Below are positions 39,007 to 52,400 of a DNA stretch of 64,000 bases, one piece after another (within the stretch, counting starts at the first letter, position 1; each line of letters begins with the position of its first letter). The notes beneath the pieces were generated by a model. It was not told the DNA's origin. It saw nothing but the letters and a program-made list of their open reading frames with translations, and did no database searches. The DNA lies in assembly GCA_030522415.1 (NCBI GenBank), contig CM060109.1, positions 32,199,892-32,263,891 on the forward strand, in the 5' to 3' direction. The stretch is from Channallabes apus (lineage: Eukaryota; Chordata; Actinopteri; Siluriformes; Clariidae). The translations under genes and the position numbers were made by a program.

Positions 39007-39290
39007 TCATGCACACAGACCTGAAGATGCGAATCGAACCTTCGATCCTGGTGATGCGAGGCCATTATGCTATCAATAGACACAGTTATGCAAGAAATAT
39101 GATAAAATGACGTCATCCGCCGACTTTAGAGCATGCCTAATGTACATTTCCCTAAAAACAGATGAAAGCACTGTGTAGCAGAATCCTAATGTACTTGAAG
39201 TTTTTGCGTGTTTTTTTTTTTTTTTGACAAACTTGAATAAATCACTTCATTAAAGGAGTAATAATTAGAATTATTGATTTTGGATTAGAA
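37616..39290. other. Spacer upstream of usp9 with eroded SINE fragments
   Basis: The interval is AT-rich and has no gene. Minus-strand pieces of the GGCACGGTGG SINE lie at 38250-38330, 38500-38770 and 38880-39070; the last keeps AAACCGGAGTGCCCGGAGGA and the tRNA-like end TGATGCGAGGCC. Confidence 0.6.
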
Positions 39291-39299
39291 GTACTGTGA

Positions 39300-39591
39300 T
39301 TTCTGAAGTACGAGAGAGAAAGAGAGAGAGTGTGTGTGTATGTGAGAGAGAGAGAGGGAGAGAAGAGGAGGAGGAGGAGGGAGGGGGGCAGCTGATGTTG
39401 GTGACGCAGGAAAAACACCCAACACAGTAGACAAAAAAGCGACGAGCAGATCGCAGACAGTTTCTGCAGGCTGAGCGCCGCACATACCCCACACACAGAG
39501 ACACACACAGCTGAATGACACGATCGCGCTTTAGCAGGGCGTAATTGATCGCGTCTCGGGGCAGTTGGAAGAAGGTCCGATTTGATTTTTG
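39300..39591 (+). promoter_or_regulatory. usp9 promoter and untranslated first exon
   Basis: A purine-rich GAGA tract (39308-39385) leads into CpG-containing sequence. The donor TTTTTG|GTGAGTG at 39591/39592 ends a probable untranslated first exon; its 5' limit is not visible. No TATA box is present. The next 3.7 kb to exon 2 is intron 1. The purine tract gives long artefactual Leu/Ser frames on the minus strand. Confidence 0.55.
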
Positions 39592-40703
39592 GTGAGTGGT
39601 AACACGGACTTCTGCCTTTCTATATGGAGCTAGTCGGGGTTAGCTCAGCGGCTAGTTAAATGGGCAAGCCTGCTGCTAAGTGTGTAGCTAACAGGCTGTT
39701 GTAGGCTCTGTGCCGAATTCCTGTCATTGTGGACTTAAACGCGCTCATTTGTCACCGCGTATATTGTGACGCTATTGCTGATTAATTGAATTAGCCACAT
39801 CACAGCATCTTATCTCTCCCCCAGGGTTAGTCGGCTATCGGTTAGCTAGTTGCGTTAGGTGGAATAACTTTATTAACAGTAGCACAAAGAGGGACGCTGG
39901 TTAGCAAACGATACACACACACAGCCTGATCAACACAAACAAGTGGTTTTAACCGAGGCCTGCTCGTGTCAAGGCGTGTGGTAGCTCGTTTCACATTTCT
40001 GCACTTTGCTTGAAGTCGTGTCTGTGTTTCAATGTGTTCCTAAGCCTGAATAAAAACAACAACTTCTCTGTCAGGCCTAATATTTCTCTCTGTCTAACTC
40101 GCAGTGAGCTGTGTGTGCGCGCGCGCGCGCTGTGAAAAGCCGACAGCGGTAAGTTAGCTAGCGTGCTAAACAAGCTGTGATTGCAGTTTATGTAATTTAG
40201 ATATTAATAGGTGCAGCTTCACGTTAGGTTCTAAACGATAGATGACATTATAACAATAGGATGACATTATAACGATGCAGGTCAGTATTTATCCCTGCGA
40301 AGTGTTTAGCTAAGGCGGGCTAGCCAGCGGAAGAGCTAAAAGCTGCGGTGTTAGCAGTGCAGCTAGCGCTAATGATGAGGAAACTAGGCCGGAGCTTCAG
40401 GCCTGAGCGCCTCTTGTTTGTCATGGTTATCTCTGTGTACCTTCAGATATTATAAACGCAGCTCGGTGCAATCGCTGCACGGCTTAATGGCAACTGAAAT
40501 CTCCTGTAAAGTCTGATTAAGCTGAAAATGCTAAAATCTGTCTGTATATATTTATATTTTGCCTGCCCGCTCAGACGGCGAACTTGCTAGATGAGCTGCT
40601 AGTCATCTCAAACAACCTAGCCTGCAGAAGGCAAAGAATTTGATCCGTTTCTGTCTGTGTATGCTTAGAACAGTGTTACACCGCATAATTGTTTTTATTT
40701 AAA

Positions 40704-40730
40704 GTGTGTGTGTGTGTATATGTATGTATG

Positions 40731-40776
<46 letters not shown>

Positions 40777-40812
40777 CACACACACACATGTATACACACA
40801 CACACACACATA
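40704..40812. repeat. GT / TA / CA compound microsatellite in usp9 intron 1
   Basis: Runs of GT, GTAT, TA and CA follow one another. No gene is present; the flanking intron contains GCTAG-rich CpG island shore sequence. Confidence 0.92.
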
Positions 40813-41607
40813 TGTATGTTGTGTACTATAATCGAGGAGGGTTGTACAAAAAGAGGGTTGTGTTGTTTCTACACTGCTGCTAGACTGCTAACCTGAAATG
40901 ACAGCAGTCCATCCGGACCCGAGTGTACACTGCACAGTGAGCCATTTCTCTCATTTATTATGGAAACAACACACACACGCTGTGTGTGCGCGCAGTTACT
41001 GTTAGTAAAGCACTGACAGGGATTGGGATGAGTGTGTGAAATAAGATGAGCGAGATCATGTCTGGTTAAATGGACCGATGATGTTCGGCTGTGTTTGTTG
41101 ATCATGATCACAGGTAGGAGGAACCACTCTGTGGCCTGTGTGTGTCTGTTAGGTGTGAACCTTTATGAATGCTGTATAGTGAAAAAACTCTGCTGTGGCA
41201 GGTGCTTGTATATCTATCCATTGTTTGTTACTGAAAGATTTGCACTTGCTTGTATGGTTATCTACACAAGAGAGACATACGGTAGGGTGCATAATGGGGA
41301 CAATCTGCAATCATGGTGTTTAGGTTTTGCACTGTATATATAAAATCAGCTGATGGTTGTATCTCACCCAGGTTTGTTCATAGGTAAGGATTAAAGGTAA
41401 CGACTCAATGCTAGGGGTGATGAAGCAGAGACTGAAGTACCCCCTTATTCGCGGTGGTCTCAGTGTTTTATTCCTCTTAAACCACAGCAGTTGTCTATTC
41501 CAAGTTGTTTTCACTTTATTAAGGAATGACATCTTGTACTCCTAAGCTTTTGGTGTGGGTTACTATGGAAACGAACATGTATAAATAGCCTGTTAATATG
41601 TTAGTCT

Positions 41608-41702
41608 TTTGGGTGCTCCCGTCGAGGGGTCGCCACAGCTGACCATCCAATCCGCACACGCGACTTGGCTCAGGTTATACGCCGGATGCCCTTCCTGAAA
41701 AG
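41608..41702 (+). repeat. 3' end fragment of an RTE-type LINE or derived SINE
   Basis: The segment GTCGAGGGGTCGCCACAGCT through ACGCCGGATGCCCTTCCTGA is the conserved 3' tail of fish RTE-clade elements. No coding sequence is attached. It shares GGGGTCGCCACAGC with the RTE copy at 57700-58293. Confidence 0.6.
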
Positions 41703-42126
41703 AGCTTGTTAATATAAATGTTTATATTAATTTAATATTTAATTCAGCTTTTGCCCAAGCCGCGTGTTAGAAATCGATCATCACCCTCTGACCAGTCAGA
41801 TATGACGGCCTTGTGGTATCATGATCAATAAATACGATATACAGTAAATCCAGCGTACCCATGCCACTCAAGGCCATGTGATATAATGAATTATTACAGG
41901 TGCAATAAGCCATAACTTTTTGATGTACTATCTGGATTAACAGACAACGGATTCTGGTTTTCACCCTCTATATTGTACATGTTCGAATAACATTATATTA
42001 TAGATAATGTTATTCAGTATATGTCATTATATTATATAGCATTCTATTATAGACTAAAATCTATGGTAAGGTCTACATTTTTCTTTTCTTTAGTTAAGGG
42101 ACATGGACAAGAACTTGTGAAAATAA

Positions 42127-42321
42127 GGGGCCAGGGGTAGCTCAGTGGTTAAGGCATTGGACTACGGTTCGGAAGATCCCAGGTTCAAACCCCACGACCA
42201 CCGAGTTGCCACTGTTGGGCCCTTGAGCAAGGCCCTTCACCCTCAACTGCTCAGATGTATAATGAGATAAAAATGTAAGTCGCTCTGGATAAGAGCGTCT
42301 GCCAAATGCCTAAATGTAAAA
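42127..42321 (+). repeat. tRNA-derived SINE of a second family
   Basis: The head GGGGTAGCTCAGTGGTTAAG (A box) and AGGTTCAAACCCC (B box) are spaced as in a tRNA. A body with TTGAGCAAGGCCCTTCACCC follows, ending in the LINE-like tail AAGTCGCTCTGGATAAGAGC and GTCTGCCAAATGCC. It is not a functional tRNA gene because the acceptor stem is not closed. It lies in usp9 intron 1. Confidence 0.85.
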
Positions 42322-43266
42322 TACACAAGTATATATATCTTAATGCTTGTGACTGACAAAGTCCCTTTATCAGATATCTCACTTAGAAACGTATATATTA
42401 CAAGGCTAAAGTGTTGTCTCGTGGGAAAGAGGATGCATATATTTTTTTAAATTATTATTATTGTTTTTTATTTATTTATTTATTTTTTGGTCCTGGTGTT
42501 TACCATTTGTCTGTTGCATTTGTACTTGAAGTAGACCTGTGTCTGAATGTCTCTGAATGTGCCCTTTCACCTAATATGTATAATTGATGAATTATTTTAT
42601 CAATAATGCACTTAAAATTAGTAAGTATTGCACCTATTGGTGCAAATTTCTCTTATTGACCAGCATAATGAACAATTGATTCATTTCCTTGTTTTCATCA
42701 ATAATAAGTCATACTCATAAAAAGTAAAAGAACTCGTTTGAGGTCATGCAGCTTCAAACTTGACAACTATCTTGTTCTACTTGACTGAGGAGCTTTCTGC
42801 ATGGGGAATGTTCTCACAGGACACGAAAGGCAGCTGTTGCGGGGCTTTTTTGTGCCGTTTCAGTCAGTCGCTGTTCCGGTGCAGTGTATCATTTGAATGT
42901 TCCATTTGGTTACAGACACTCTACAAGTCTAAATATATCCCTCTGTGTTAATATGTTTGATTTCCTTATTTTGTTAACATTTTAAACTTTCATCAGGAGT
43001 ATTTTATGCTTTATGCGTATGTATTAAAGCAAATAGACTCAGACTCGTAGGTTTATTCATGTTGTTGGTGAGAAATGAGGTGTACATTTAAGCAGTTCTC
43101 AGATCGTCACATTGTTTTTGTCCTTATTATATTTTTAATAGCGTACTTGTATCTTGGCTTTCGGAGAACTGCTTAATGTTGTATTTGATGTATAGATTTT
43201 AAATTTGAGGTCATGCCACATTATACCCCATCCACTCTGTGTGATTTGATTGCCTTTTGTGTTCAG

Positions 43267-43406
43267 GTTATGCAATGGTCTCTGCATCAGCGCTAGCACT
43301 TTCAGCTGTGTGCTACTTCTCTATCAGTCCAGAGGAGGCAGTGATTTCATCCCGTGCACCAGTGACATAAGCAGACAAGATTGCAAAGATCTGCCCTGTG
43401 TCGAGT
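43267..43406 (+). promoter_or_regulatory. usp9 5' leader in exon 2, with two upstream ORFs
   Basis: Exon 2 begins after the acceptor TGTTCAG at 43266. Before the main ATG at 43407 there are two upstream ATGs in different frames: 43270-43296 (8 codons plus stop) and 43275-43370 (31 codons plus stop). Both terminate before the main start, so they could lower initiation on the main ORF or require reinitiation. Effect is inferred, not shown. Confidence 0.6.
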
Positions 43407-46400
43407 ATGACTGCCACGACCCGTGGCTCCCCCATGGGGGGGAATGAAAGTCAGGAGCAGGGCCAAGCTCCAGACGGTCAGTCTCAGCCCCCACTGCCCC
43501 AAAACCAGGTCAGTGCCACACTTACTGCTACTCTTCTTCTTGTGCTTCTTTACAGGACCTTTCTTACCTTAAAAGCTGTTGCAACTTGTTTTTGTGATAT
43601 CTTATTTCCTGAGCTATCTCCGTAGCGTAGGGTGCCTTAAATAATTGTATCTTTCCAATTAATTAGTTCATTCATTCTCAGAGGTGTTTATAATGTAGCC
43701 TTGGTCAGTAGTTGCTGTAGCACGTTAAATATGTGGCAAAACAGTGTTGCAGATGCAAGTATTTGATTGCTATTAAACTTTTGAATCTATAAATATATGC
43801 ATTTTTAGTTGTGTCACTTGAATAACAAGCTTAATTTAATTTTGTGGTAGCGATGTGGTGCTGGTAAGAACTGATTAGCATAGCAGCGTTGCTGTATCTT
43901 CTTCTGGTTATGGGTTTGTCAGTTATTTGGAAGCACATTTGGCTCACATCCACCACCTGCTAATGAGTTTCTTCTTAATTCAAATCACTGAATATTTGAG
44001 AGTTACGATGGCGGATAATGTTGTTGTTCAGACAGTTGTTATTTTAATCAAAGCATAGATAAAAGGTTTTGTGTCTGATTCTGTTGTCAGTCTCCATTTT
44101 TTACTGATATTGAAATATGATTTGGATTTATTTTAGAAATCAGATGAATGGCCTTATCATAAAGCTGAATCACAGGTTTCTTTTATTTATTTATTTTTTA
44201 TATGAAGACATATTATGATGTGCTGTTTACTTGCTCACTTGAATAAACTGGCAGCAGTCAAATATCAGGATTGGTTTATTATCAGAGCACAGCAGTCTAA
44301 AGAGCTGCAATGTAGGGCATGTCCACACGTAGCCACATATTGTGTCCACACAAAATGCCCTATTAAGTCCTGTCAGGAGCATACCTAATCAGCAGGCGTC
44401 CAATCAGAAGCCTAGACAAAACGTCATCACCGGTTCCACCATGTAGAAGTCCGACCGGGTCTCGTCCAAAGTTGCTGTCTGCGGTGTTTGTCGGAGTTTT
44501 GACCCAGTCACTAGTTTACGCAAGTCAACTAGTAAATATCTTCATAAACAAATCTGACGTCAAATCAAGAAGACTGGCACACAATGTGACGTTACAATAA
44601 ACCATAATCTGTTTCCCCCGTCCACACACCACTGAAAACTGAGTGAATCTTCACTTCACAAGTTTCTAAAAGTTCAGTTTTCAACGACCTTAAATCGTGT
44701 TTGCATGTGGACGAAAGGCCAAAACCCAGAGAGAAAAATCTTTTATTATTTTTTTAAAATACCTATCTACATGTGGACATGGCTCTAGTGCTTGTGTTTA
44801 TACCCAGTGCGTGCTGAAGCAGACCAGTAAAAGAACTCGGAGCCGTCACAGTGAAGAGCCAGTTGGTGTGAGACGCTTAGAGCTCAGATGTGAGAAGCAA
44901 ACTGCATATGTAGGTCAGCCAAAGCAGAAGGAGTCTTCTCCAACACTCCCCCACGTTTCCCAAGTTCTGTAGCTTCCCTTTCAACTCTGGTCCACACATT
45001 GAGAGATTACTGTGTCACAGAGGAGCCTCCGTCTTCTCCTGCCCCCTGGATCTCACTCTGTTTTGGCCTTTCTATTTTTAAACACACTTGGATTGAGGGA
45101 ACATCATGCAGAAGTATTCCACACTAATAGATCATCATAATGATAAAAAATAAATTTATATGCACACAATGTTGAAACTAAATTTTATATATAGCATTTC
45201 ATTTTTTTTAATTAATTTTTTTTTCTTACTTGGTTGTATATCTTGTTTCATTTTCTAAAAATGTTTTATTGTTGCCTGCAGCGTGGTGGCTTAGAGATTA
45301 GCACATCCAGGGTCCGGGTTTGATTCCCACCTGGGGTCTGTGAGCATGGAGGTTGTATGTTCTATGGGATGGACTCCCCATGACCCGGTGTATAGGATAA
45401 AGCTGTGTGGACTGAGTGTTTTATTGTTTATCTACACTTAGGATTTGACTCGTTGCAAAGTCGCATGTACCAGTAGTTGGAATTGTAGGAAATACACTTT
45501 ATGACGAGGCACAAGTTCTTTTTTCATTACTTTGACTTTTGCCTGTATAGGTTATTAAGCTAGTTACTAGGGCATATTGGCTGCTTTAGGTTCATAATGG
45601 ATTGTTTTAAAGTAATGTCTAATACCAGCTCTTCCTCTTGGAAACGGGCAGTTTATTTGACCAAAGGATTAAGCAAGGATTTTATATGGTAATGTTTGCC
45701 CCCAGACGTCCACTCCCACATCATCCAACGAGAACTCTCCAGTGAGTCCTCCAGATGAGCAGGTCCAGGGAGACTGCACAGGCCAGCTGGAGGAGGAGGA
45801 GGAGCCGGCTTTCCCCCACGCAGACTTGGCCAAACTGGATGACATGATCAACAGGCACGTACAGCGCAAGTCCCCTGCTCAGTGTGATTTGTCGTTTATT
45901 CAGGATTACGGTTTGCTATATTAAATTTTTATGTTCCTGCAGGCCCCGCTGGGTTGTTCCAGTTTTGCCAAAGGGTGAATTAGAAGTTCTTCTTGAAGCT
46001 GCTATAGATCTTTGCAAAAAAGGTAAAACAGTCTGTGCTTGTGTGTACATCAAAATGTTGTCTTGCACAATCCTGGGCATTTATTAAACATACCATTTGC
46101 AATAGTCAGAGATTTAGTGATGTAGTTGCATGAGGTCAGCTTGTCTTGTGTTAAATGTACAAATTCTTACTTGTAATAAACATTTTTATGTGTTGTAATA
46201 AGCCAGGAATAAAATATGTAACGTGTAATCTATGCAGAGGTTATGAGGAGTTGCCCCAGATTATTCAACTTTTGTTATATAATTTAGTTTCTTTTTATCA
46301 GTTATGTTTTATATAAAATGTTTTTCTGTCTTGAATTAATATAACAGAAAATCTGTAGCATGACCAGTACTGAGACCAGACATGACCAGAAAGCACACAA

Positions 46401-49400
46401 TCCTTTGTCCTGATGATTCTTCTGTGATGGAAATTTAATTGACCATTTCAGAGTGCTGACATCTGAGACTCCTTTCATAAAAATTAAATAAAAATCTCCT
46501 TACAGAAGCTTATACATATAATAACTATATTATTTGAATAAATAAAGTATTATTATAGTTTGTTAAATACCAAATGCATTTTTATCCCTTTATTATCCTG
46601 AGGATGTATAGTGCATCTTTCCTACAAATCTTTTATGTATAAAAATGTGTTAAACACAATTACAGTAAAACCTTGGATTACGAGTAACTTTGCGGGTGTT
46701 TTGCAAGACGAGCACATTTTTTAAAAATATATTATAATTTGTTAAACGAGTGAGGTCTTGAAATATGAGTAGTGCGTAGACGCTTTGTCTGCCGTGCGTC
46801 ACGTGATCACAACTGAGACAATGGTTCATCTCTCTCGTGCTGTGGGATTGTGGGTAATTGTCTCTCATTCTTTTTTTTTCTTTGGGTCCAAGCGTAGTAA
46901 CCGTTCTTTAGTAACTGTACTGCAACAGCAGCCCCTGTGAAGAGGGGAAAAAGTTTTTAAAGGGCTGTAGCCGTCCGGGAGATGAATCTGTTTGGGGACG
47001 ATGCTTAACGTCACATTTCCACTAAATACCGAAAAGTAGGCAAAAAAGCAAGTGTCATTAGAGAGGTTCCTTGTTGGTCACACAACATACTGCTGGATAT
47101 AGCACGGCTGTGATGCGTCCGTAGACACGAGGACACAGCAGGTGACCTGACAGTTAGGGTAATTAACAAGGGTGTAAGTATTTTGCGCTACTATGTATGC
47201 AAATGGTGAGGAGAAAACCCCATTGAGGTGGGGGCAGTACTGTGAATCTCATGGATTTTTAAAAAAATTTCATATTATTCCTCTTTAAAATATGAGCTCC
47301 GATTGAATCCCAAATAGCGTTAAATGTAAAGCTATGTGCATTATGTAGGGTGTACAATCCATTGTTGCACACAAAGTGCCCCTGATCAGGATTTGGATAG
47401 CAGTTTAGAGTTCACCCTGGTGTTGAAAGCGAGTTTTTTTTGTACTGATAAATAAAAGAACACAGATGGTTTCTAGACTTTTCAGAACGATTAAGGGGCA
47501 ATTATTAAGGAGTCAAAGTGTTTTCTAACGTTATCAAATGTGTTTTCTTGCTGAAAGTGCTTCTGTGATCGGTTTTGAATGTGGGTTTTGGCAGGCAGTT
47601 TCTCTCTCGTCAGTATGGTAAACCATACAGACCTTCTTCCATTCATGCAATTAACGGTTATTAGAAGATTTAGGACGCAGAGCGATGCGTATAGTAGTGG
47701 TGTTACCGTCTATTATCATCACTTATGGAATGCCTCTTGTCCAATCAGATTACTCTGAACTAACTGTTCTCAGATTCGAGAATTAACAATGCAGTGGTAA
47801 TATGACTTGTGCTTTTAAAGGGTTTCTTGACGATAGAGAAAAATAAGAGACGCTCTTGAGTTAACCAATCCCAAACCTTACTGATTAGAAGATATCTAAA
47901 CAAAATATTACATCAAGAGGAAAATATTAGGAGGGAGAATGGAAAAATAAGTGTTTTTAATGAATAAACAAAGTTAGGAGGAAAAATAACAAAGAAACTG
48001 GTCTTGCAGACCAGACCTTCTGCTAGCATATTTTTATTGTTCCTGCCACTCTAATCTTAATGTGTGTTAAGATGTTACACACAGTATTGCTTATCAAAGG
48101 GCTGAAAAATACACATCATACCTAAAGCCACTTCATGTTTTTCTTATTGGAATAATCCAGATCACATGTATGTTTGTGTCGTCATGTGTTCTCGTGCATC
48201 TCAAGTATCTCCCTTTGTATTTCCTCAATCAAGGGCTTATTAAGCTTGTGTAAGTGTGGTATTCGACAGCTTTAATCACTATTCGACATTTAGGCCTGCG
48301 CTTTTACACTCTGCAAAGATGTATAACCTTCAATTGGTTTCTCTTTTATCTCTATCCCAAGGACTCGATGTCAAGTGCGAAGCCTGCCAGAGATTTTTCC
48401 GGGATGGTTTGACAATATCTTTCACCAAAATACTGACTGATGAGGCTGTCAGTGGATGGAAATTTGAAATCCATGTGAGTTCTATAACTTAATTGAGATA
48501 CTATCATTACTTCTCCAATACCATGAAGACTACGCTGCCTAAAAGTTTGTGTTCCTCTAAATCATCTGGAATGCTTCAAAACATCATAGTTTTCACTTGA
48601 ATCTAGTTTTTCATTAGCGAACAGAGCTAATCAATGTTATTTTCAGCACCATAGTCTGTTTTTTCCTGTTTCATTAAATCACCACAGCAGTGATCAAAGG
48701 CCTCCTTTCACTAAAGTCGGGGAAGATGCCAGGAGTGGGAGACCGCTCTGACTCATACCCCTTTTAAGAGCCAATGGCTTCTTTTTAGTTCCACACAATT
48801 GACCAAAATAAGAAAGATTTCTCACAATACTGAAGACTCGGTACATCGTTTACACTATAACTCAGCCTTTGTTACTGATTGCTCATCAATAATTCTTCTT
48901 CTTCGGCAGAGGTGCATAATCAACAACACCCATCGTCTGATGGAGCTGTGTGTGACCAAGCTTTCTCAGGACTGGTTTCCTCTTCTAGAGCTCTTGGCCA
49001 TGGCCACCAACCCCCACTGCAAGTTTCACATTTACAATGGGACCCGGCCCTCTGAGACGGTGCCTGCTGGGGTGCAGCTGGCCGAAGATGAGCTCTTTGC
49101 TCGCCCACCTGACCCTCGCTCGCCCAAGGTAAAGTACCTATTTTTTCTTTTCATTGTTTTTCATTATTTTTAACAGATATTTTCACCAAGACTTCCATGT
49201 GCTTCCTGTGTTTTTCTGCAGGGCTGGTTGGTCGATTTAATAAACAAATTTGGCACATTAAACGGGTTTCAAATTCTGCATGATCGATTCATGAGTGGCC
49301 AAGCTCTGAACGTTCAAATCATTGCCGCACTCATAAAGTAAGAGAATTCCACATATATATGTCAATATTAAAGTCTTGTGTTCCTGTTCTTATGGTTTAC

Positions 49401-52400
49401 CATTGATTTGTTTGTGTGATTCTTCACAGGCCTTTTGGGCAGTGCTATGAGTTTCTCACGTTGCACACAGTGAAGAAGTACTTCCTCCCCATTATAGAAA
49501 TGGTTCCTCAGTTTCTAGAAAACCTCACTGATGAGGAGCTAAAAAAGGAAGCCAAGAATGAAGCCAAAAATGATGCTCTATCTATGATAATCAAGTCATT
49601 GAAGAACCTGGCTTCACGAGTACCAGGACAAGAGGAAACAGTGAAGAACATGGAAATTTTTAGGTTAAAAATGATTCTTAGGTGAGGCCTCAGGAATACA
49701 CTACAACACAATTTCTGTATTTAGTAGATTTTTTTGTAAATAGTTCTGACTAACTTCTTCTGTCACAGGTTATTGCAAATTTCATCTTTTAATGGCAAAA
49801 TGAATGCACTTAATGAAGTAAATAAGGTGATCTCAAGTGTCTCGTACTACACACACCGTCACGGAAACCCAGAAGAGGCAGAGTGGCTCACGGCAGAGCG
49901 CATGGCGGTATGTTGGGCTTGTTGTCCTAAAACACTTCTGCTGCTTACCAGGTTATTAAAACCACACTGCATGGCCAAAAAAAAAATTTTCATCAACCTT
50001 TTGCAACGTCCTATTTATTTCCCTTCAGAGTTGCATTAATTCTTGGCTGAGCCTTTCAGTGGGGATAACGTCAGGCATCTTTGGTGACCAATTAATTTTT
50101 TTAAATAGTTCCTCATTTTCCCAAAACCACTCTTTCACAGTTTGAGCCCAGTCAATCTTTGCATTCTCATTTCTGAATTATGGTTGTGCCATCATCTACA
50201 CATGTGATAATCTGGTTATTCGTGTCATCAGCTGACTTCATTTTATTACCACATAGCTTTGCTGAGCCTAGACCTGAAAACCCCAAATCATAATACTGCC
50301 TTGATGGGTGTATCGCTTTAATCCAGGTTCACTAACAAGTTGTTTTCTTATCTGTTTAGTCCCAATCCTGTGAGTTCTTGTCTCATTGTGCATGTGGAAA
50401 TGCTCTTAATTTCTCAATTAAACGTAGCCATGGTTTCGACTGCATGTTAAGAGTTTTAAGTTCTAGAGTTTATATTTATTTATACAGTGGAACCTCGGAT
50501 TACGAGCATAATTCGTTCCGGAAGCAGGCTCGTATTCCATAACACCCGTGAACCAAATAAAATTTTTCCATAAGAAATAATGGAAACTCAAATTATTCGT
50601 TCTACAGCCCAAAAAAATAAATACATAAAAAAATTAACACAAAATATAAAGTAAAAATAAAAAAATTAACCTGCACTTTACTTTAAAAAACAAAAAACAA
50701 AAAAAAAAACGTAAAAATAAATTCTGACAGAAGTGTTTCAGTCTGTGCACGCAGGCGCTGTGTGTGTGTTGGTGTAAGTTAATGAGCGCGCGCACACACT
50801 CGCCTTTACAGCCCCCCTCCTCTCAGGTTCCCACACACACACACACACTCAGAAACTCTGCAAGCCTACAATTCCGCATCGCAAGAGAGAGATAAACCGT
50901 TGTCTCAGTTGTGATGTCTCGCTCGGCATCAAAACAAGAACCGCATGCGTGATACTCGGTGCTCGTAAACCAAGACAGTGCTCGTTTTTCAAGCCAAAAT
51001 GTATTAAAAAAAAATCTTTGCTCGTTTTGCGGAACACTCGTAAACCGCATTACTCGTAATCCGAGGTTCCACTGTGTGTGTGTCTCTATAATAAATAGAT
51101 AGAAATTGAGGGTTCTCAATTATCATTCCAGTTTTTAATAATGCATTAGACAGTTCTGAAACAAATTTTAGTAATCTCCTTAGTTTTTGTTTGCTCGTCT
51201 AGTAATTTGATCCTTCTGACATCTTTTCCATGACCACAAGATGCATCTTTCGACATGGTTGTTTAAGAAATTAAAAACTACTCACTGATTCAGTTCAGGT
51301 TTTTGGACTGAATCAAAACCATTGTCCAATTAAAAGCTTTTTAAGTTTTTATTATTTTTATTTATTTTCATCAAAATTATGACTTTTTTTGGCCCGGCAG
51401 TACACATTTTCTGTGTCTTCAGTCTGTTTGTGCATGTGGTCTGCCCTCTTACTCTTTACAAATGTATTGTCGTATCCGAAATATAAAATGAAAAGCTTTT
51501 CTTCTTCAGGAGTGGATTCAGCAAAACAACATTTTGTCCATCGTGCTGCGGGATAGCCTTCATCAGCCCCAGTATGTGGAGAAACTGGAGAAGATTCTGC
51601 GCTTTGTTATTAAAGAGAAAGCTCTTACACTTCAGGACCTGGACAACATTTGGGCTGCCCAGGTATTTAAAAAAAAATCTGTTTATTTTATCATTTATTT
51701 AAACTGTTTATTATACTAAAGTACTTTTTCTTGAAGAAATTTCTTTTCTTTCTTTCTTCCCATCTATAGGCTGGGAAGCATGAGGCTATTGTCAAGAATG
51801 TTCATGATCTCCTTGCAAAATTGGCATGGGATTTTTCACCTGAACAACTAGACCATCTTTTTGACTGTTTTAAGGTTAGTTTTTGGTCTGATGGTAACTA
51901 GATAAATGCTCTGTTAAGGTAGTCGCATGATGTTGAATATTTTCATGTCAAAGAATTAAGTTATAAATGAAGGTAGAAAAATGTATAATGTATAAATATA
52001 TTAAACGTATGTAATTAAATATTGATTTAATTTTTCTTTTTTTAATAAAGGACACATTTGTTTTTTGTGGCTCTAATACCCTCTGAATGGTTTGTAGGAA
52101 AGCTGGACAAACGCAAGTAAAAAGCAACGAGAGAAGTTACTGGAACTAATTCGTAGGCTGGCAGAAGATGATAAAGATGGTGTGATGGCACACAAAGTGC
52201 TCAATCTGCTGTGGAACCTGGCCCATAGTGATGATGTTCCTGTGGATATCATGGACCAGGCCCTCAGTGCTCATATCAAGATTTTGGACTACAGCTGTTC
52301 CCAGGTATGAGCGAGCACAGACACTCAAAGTCGAAACTTTACGGCTAGCTAATATTATTTTTTGCTGCATTTGACTAAAAAATAAAGTTTTGCTTTGGAT

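Noticed and set aside
39242..39521. Three overlapping minus-strand Leu/Ser-rich frames
   Set aside because: They are the complement of a GAGA purine tract in the usp9 promoter region.
42127..42200. tRNA gene
   Set aside because: A and B boxes are present, but the acceptor stem is not closed and the unit continues into a SINE body and LINE-like tail.
45855..45862. Canonical GT donor at 45859 for usp9 intron 3
   Set aside because: It would add bases that shift the frame relative to the conserved PRWVVPVLP exon; the GC donor restores it.
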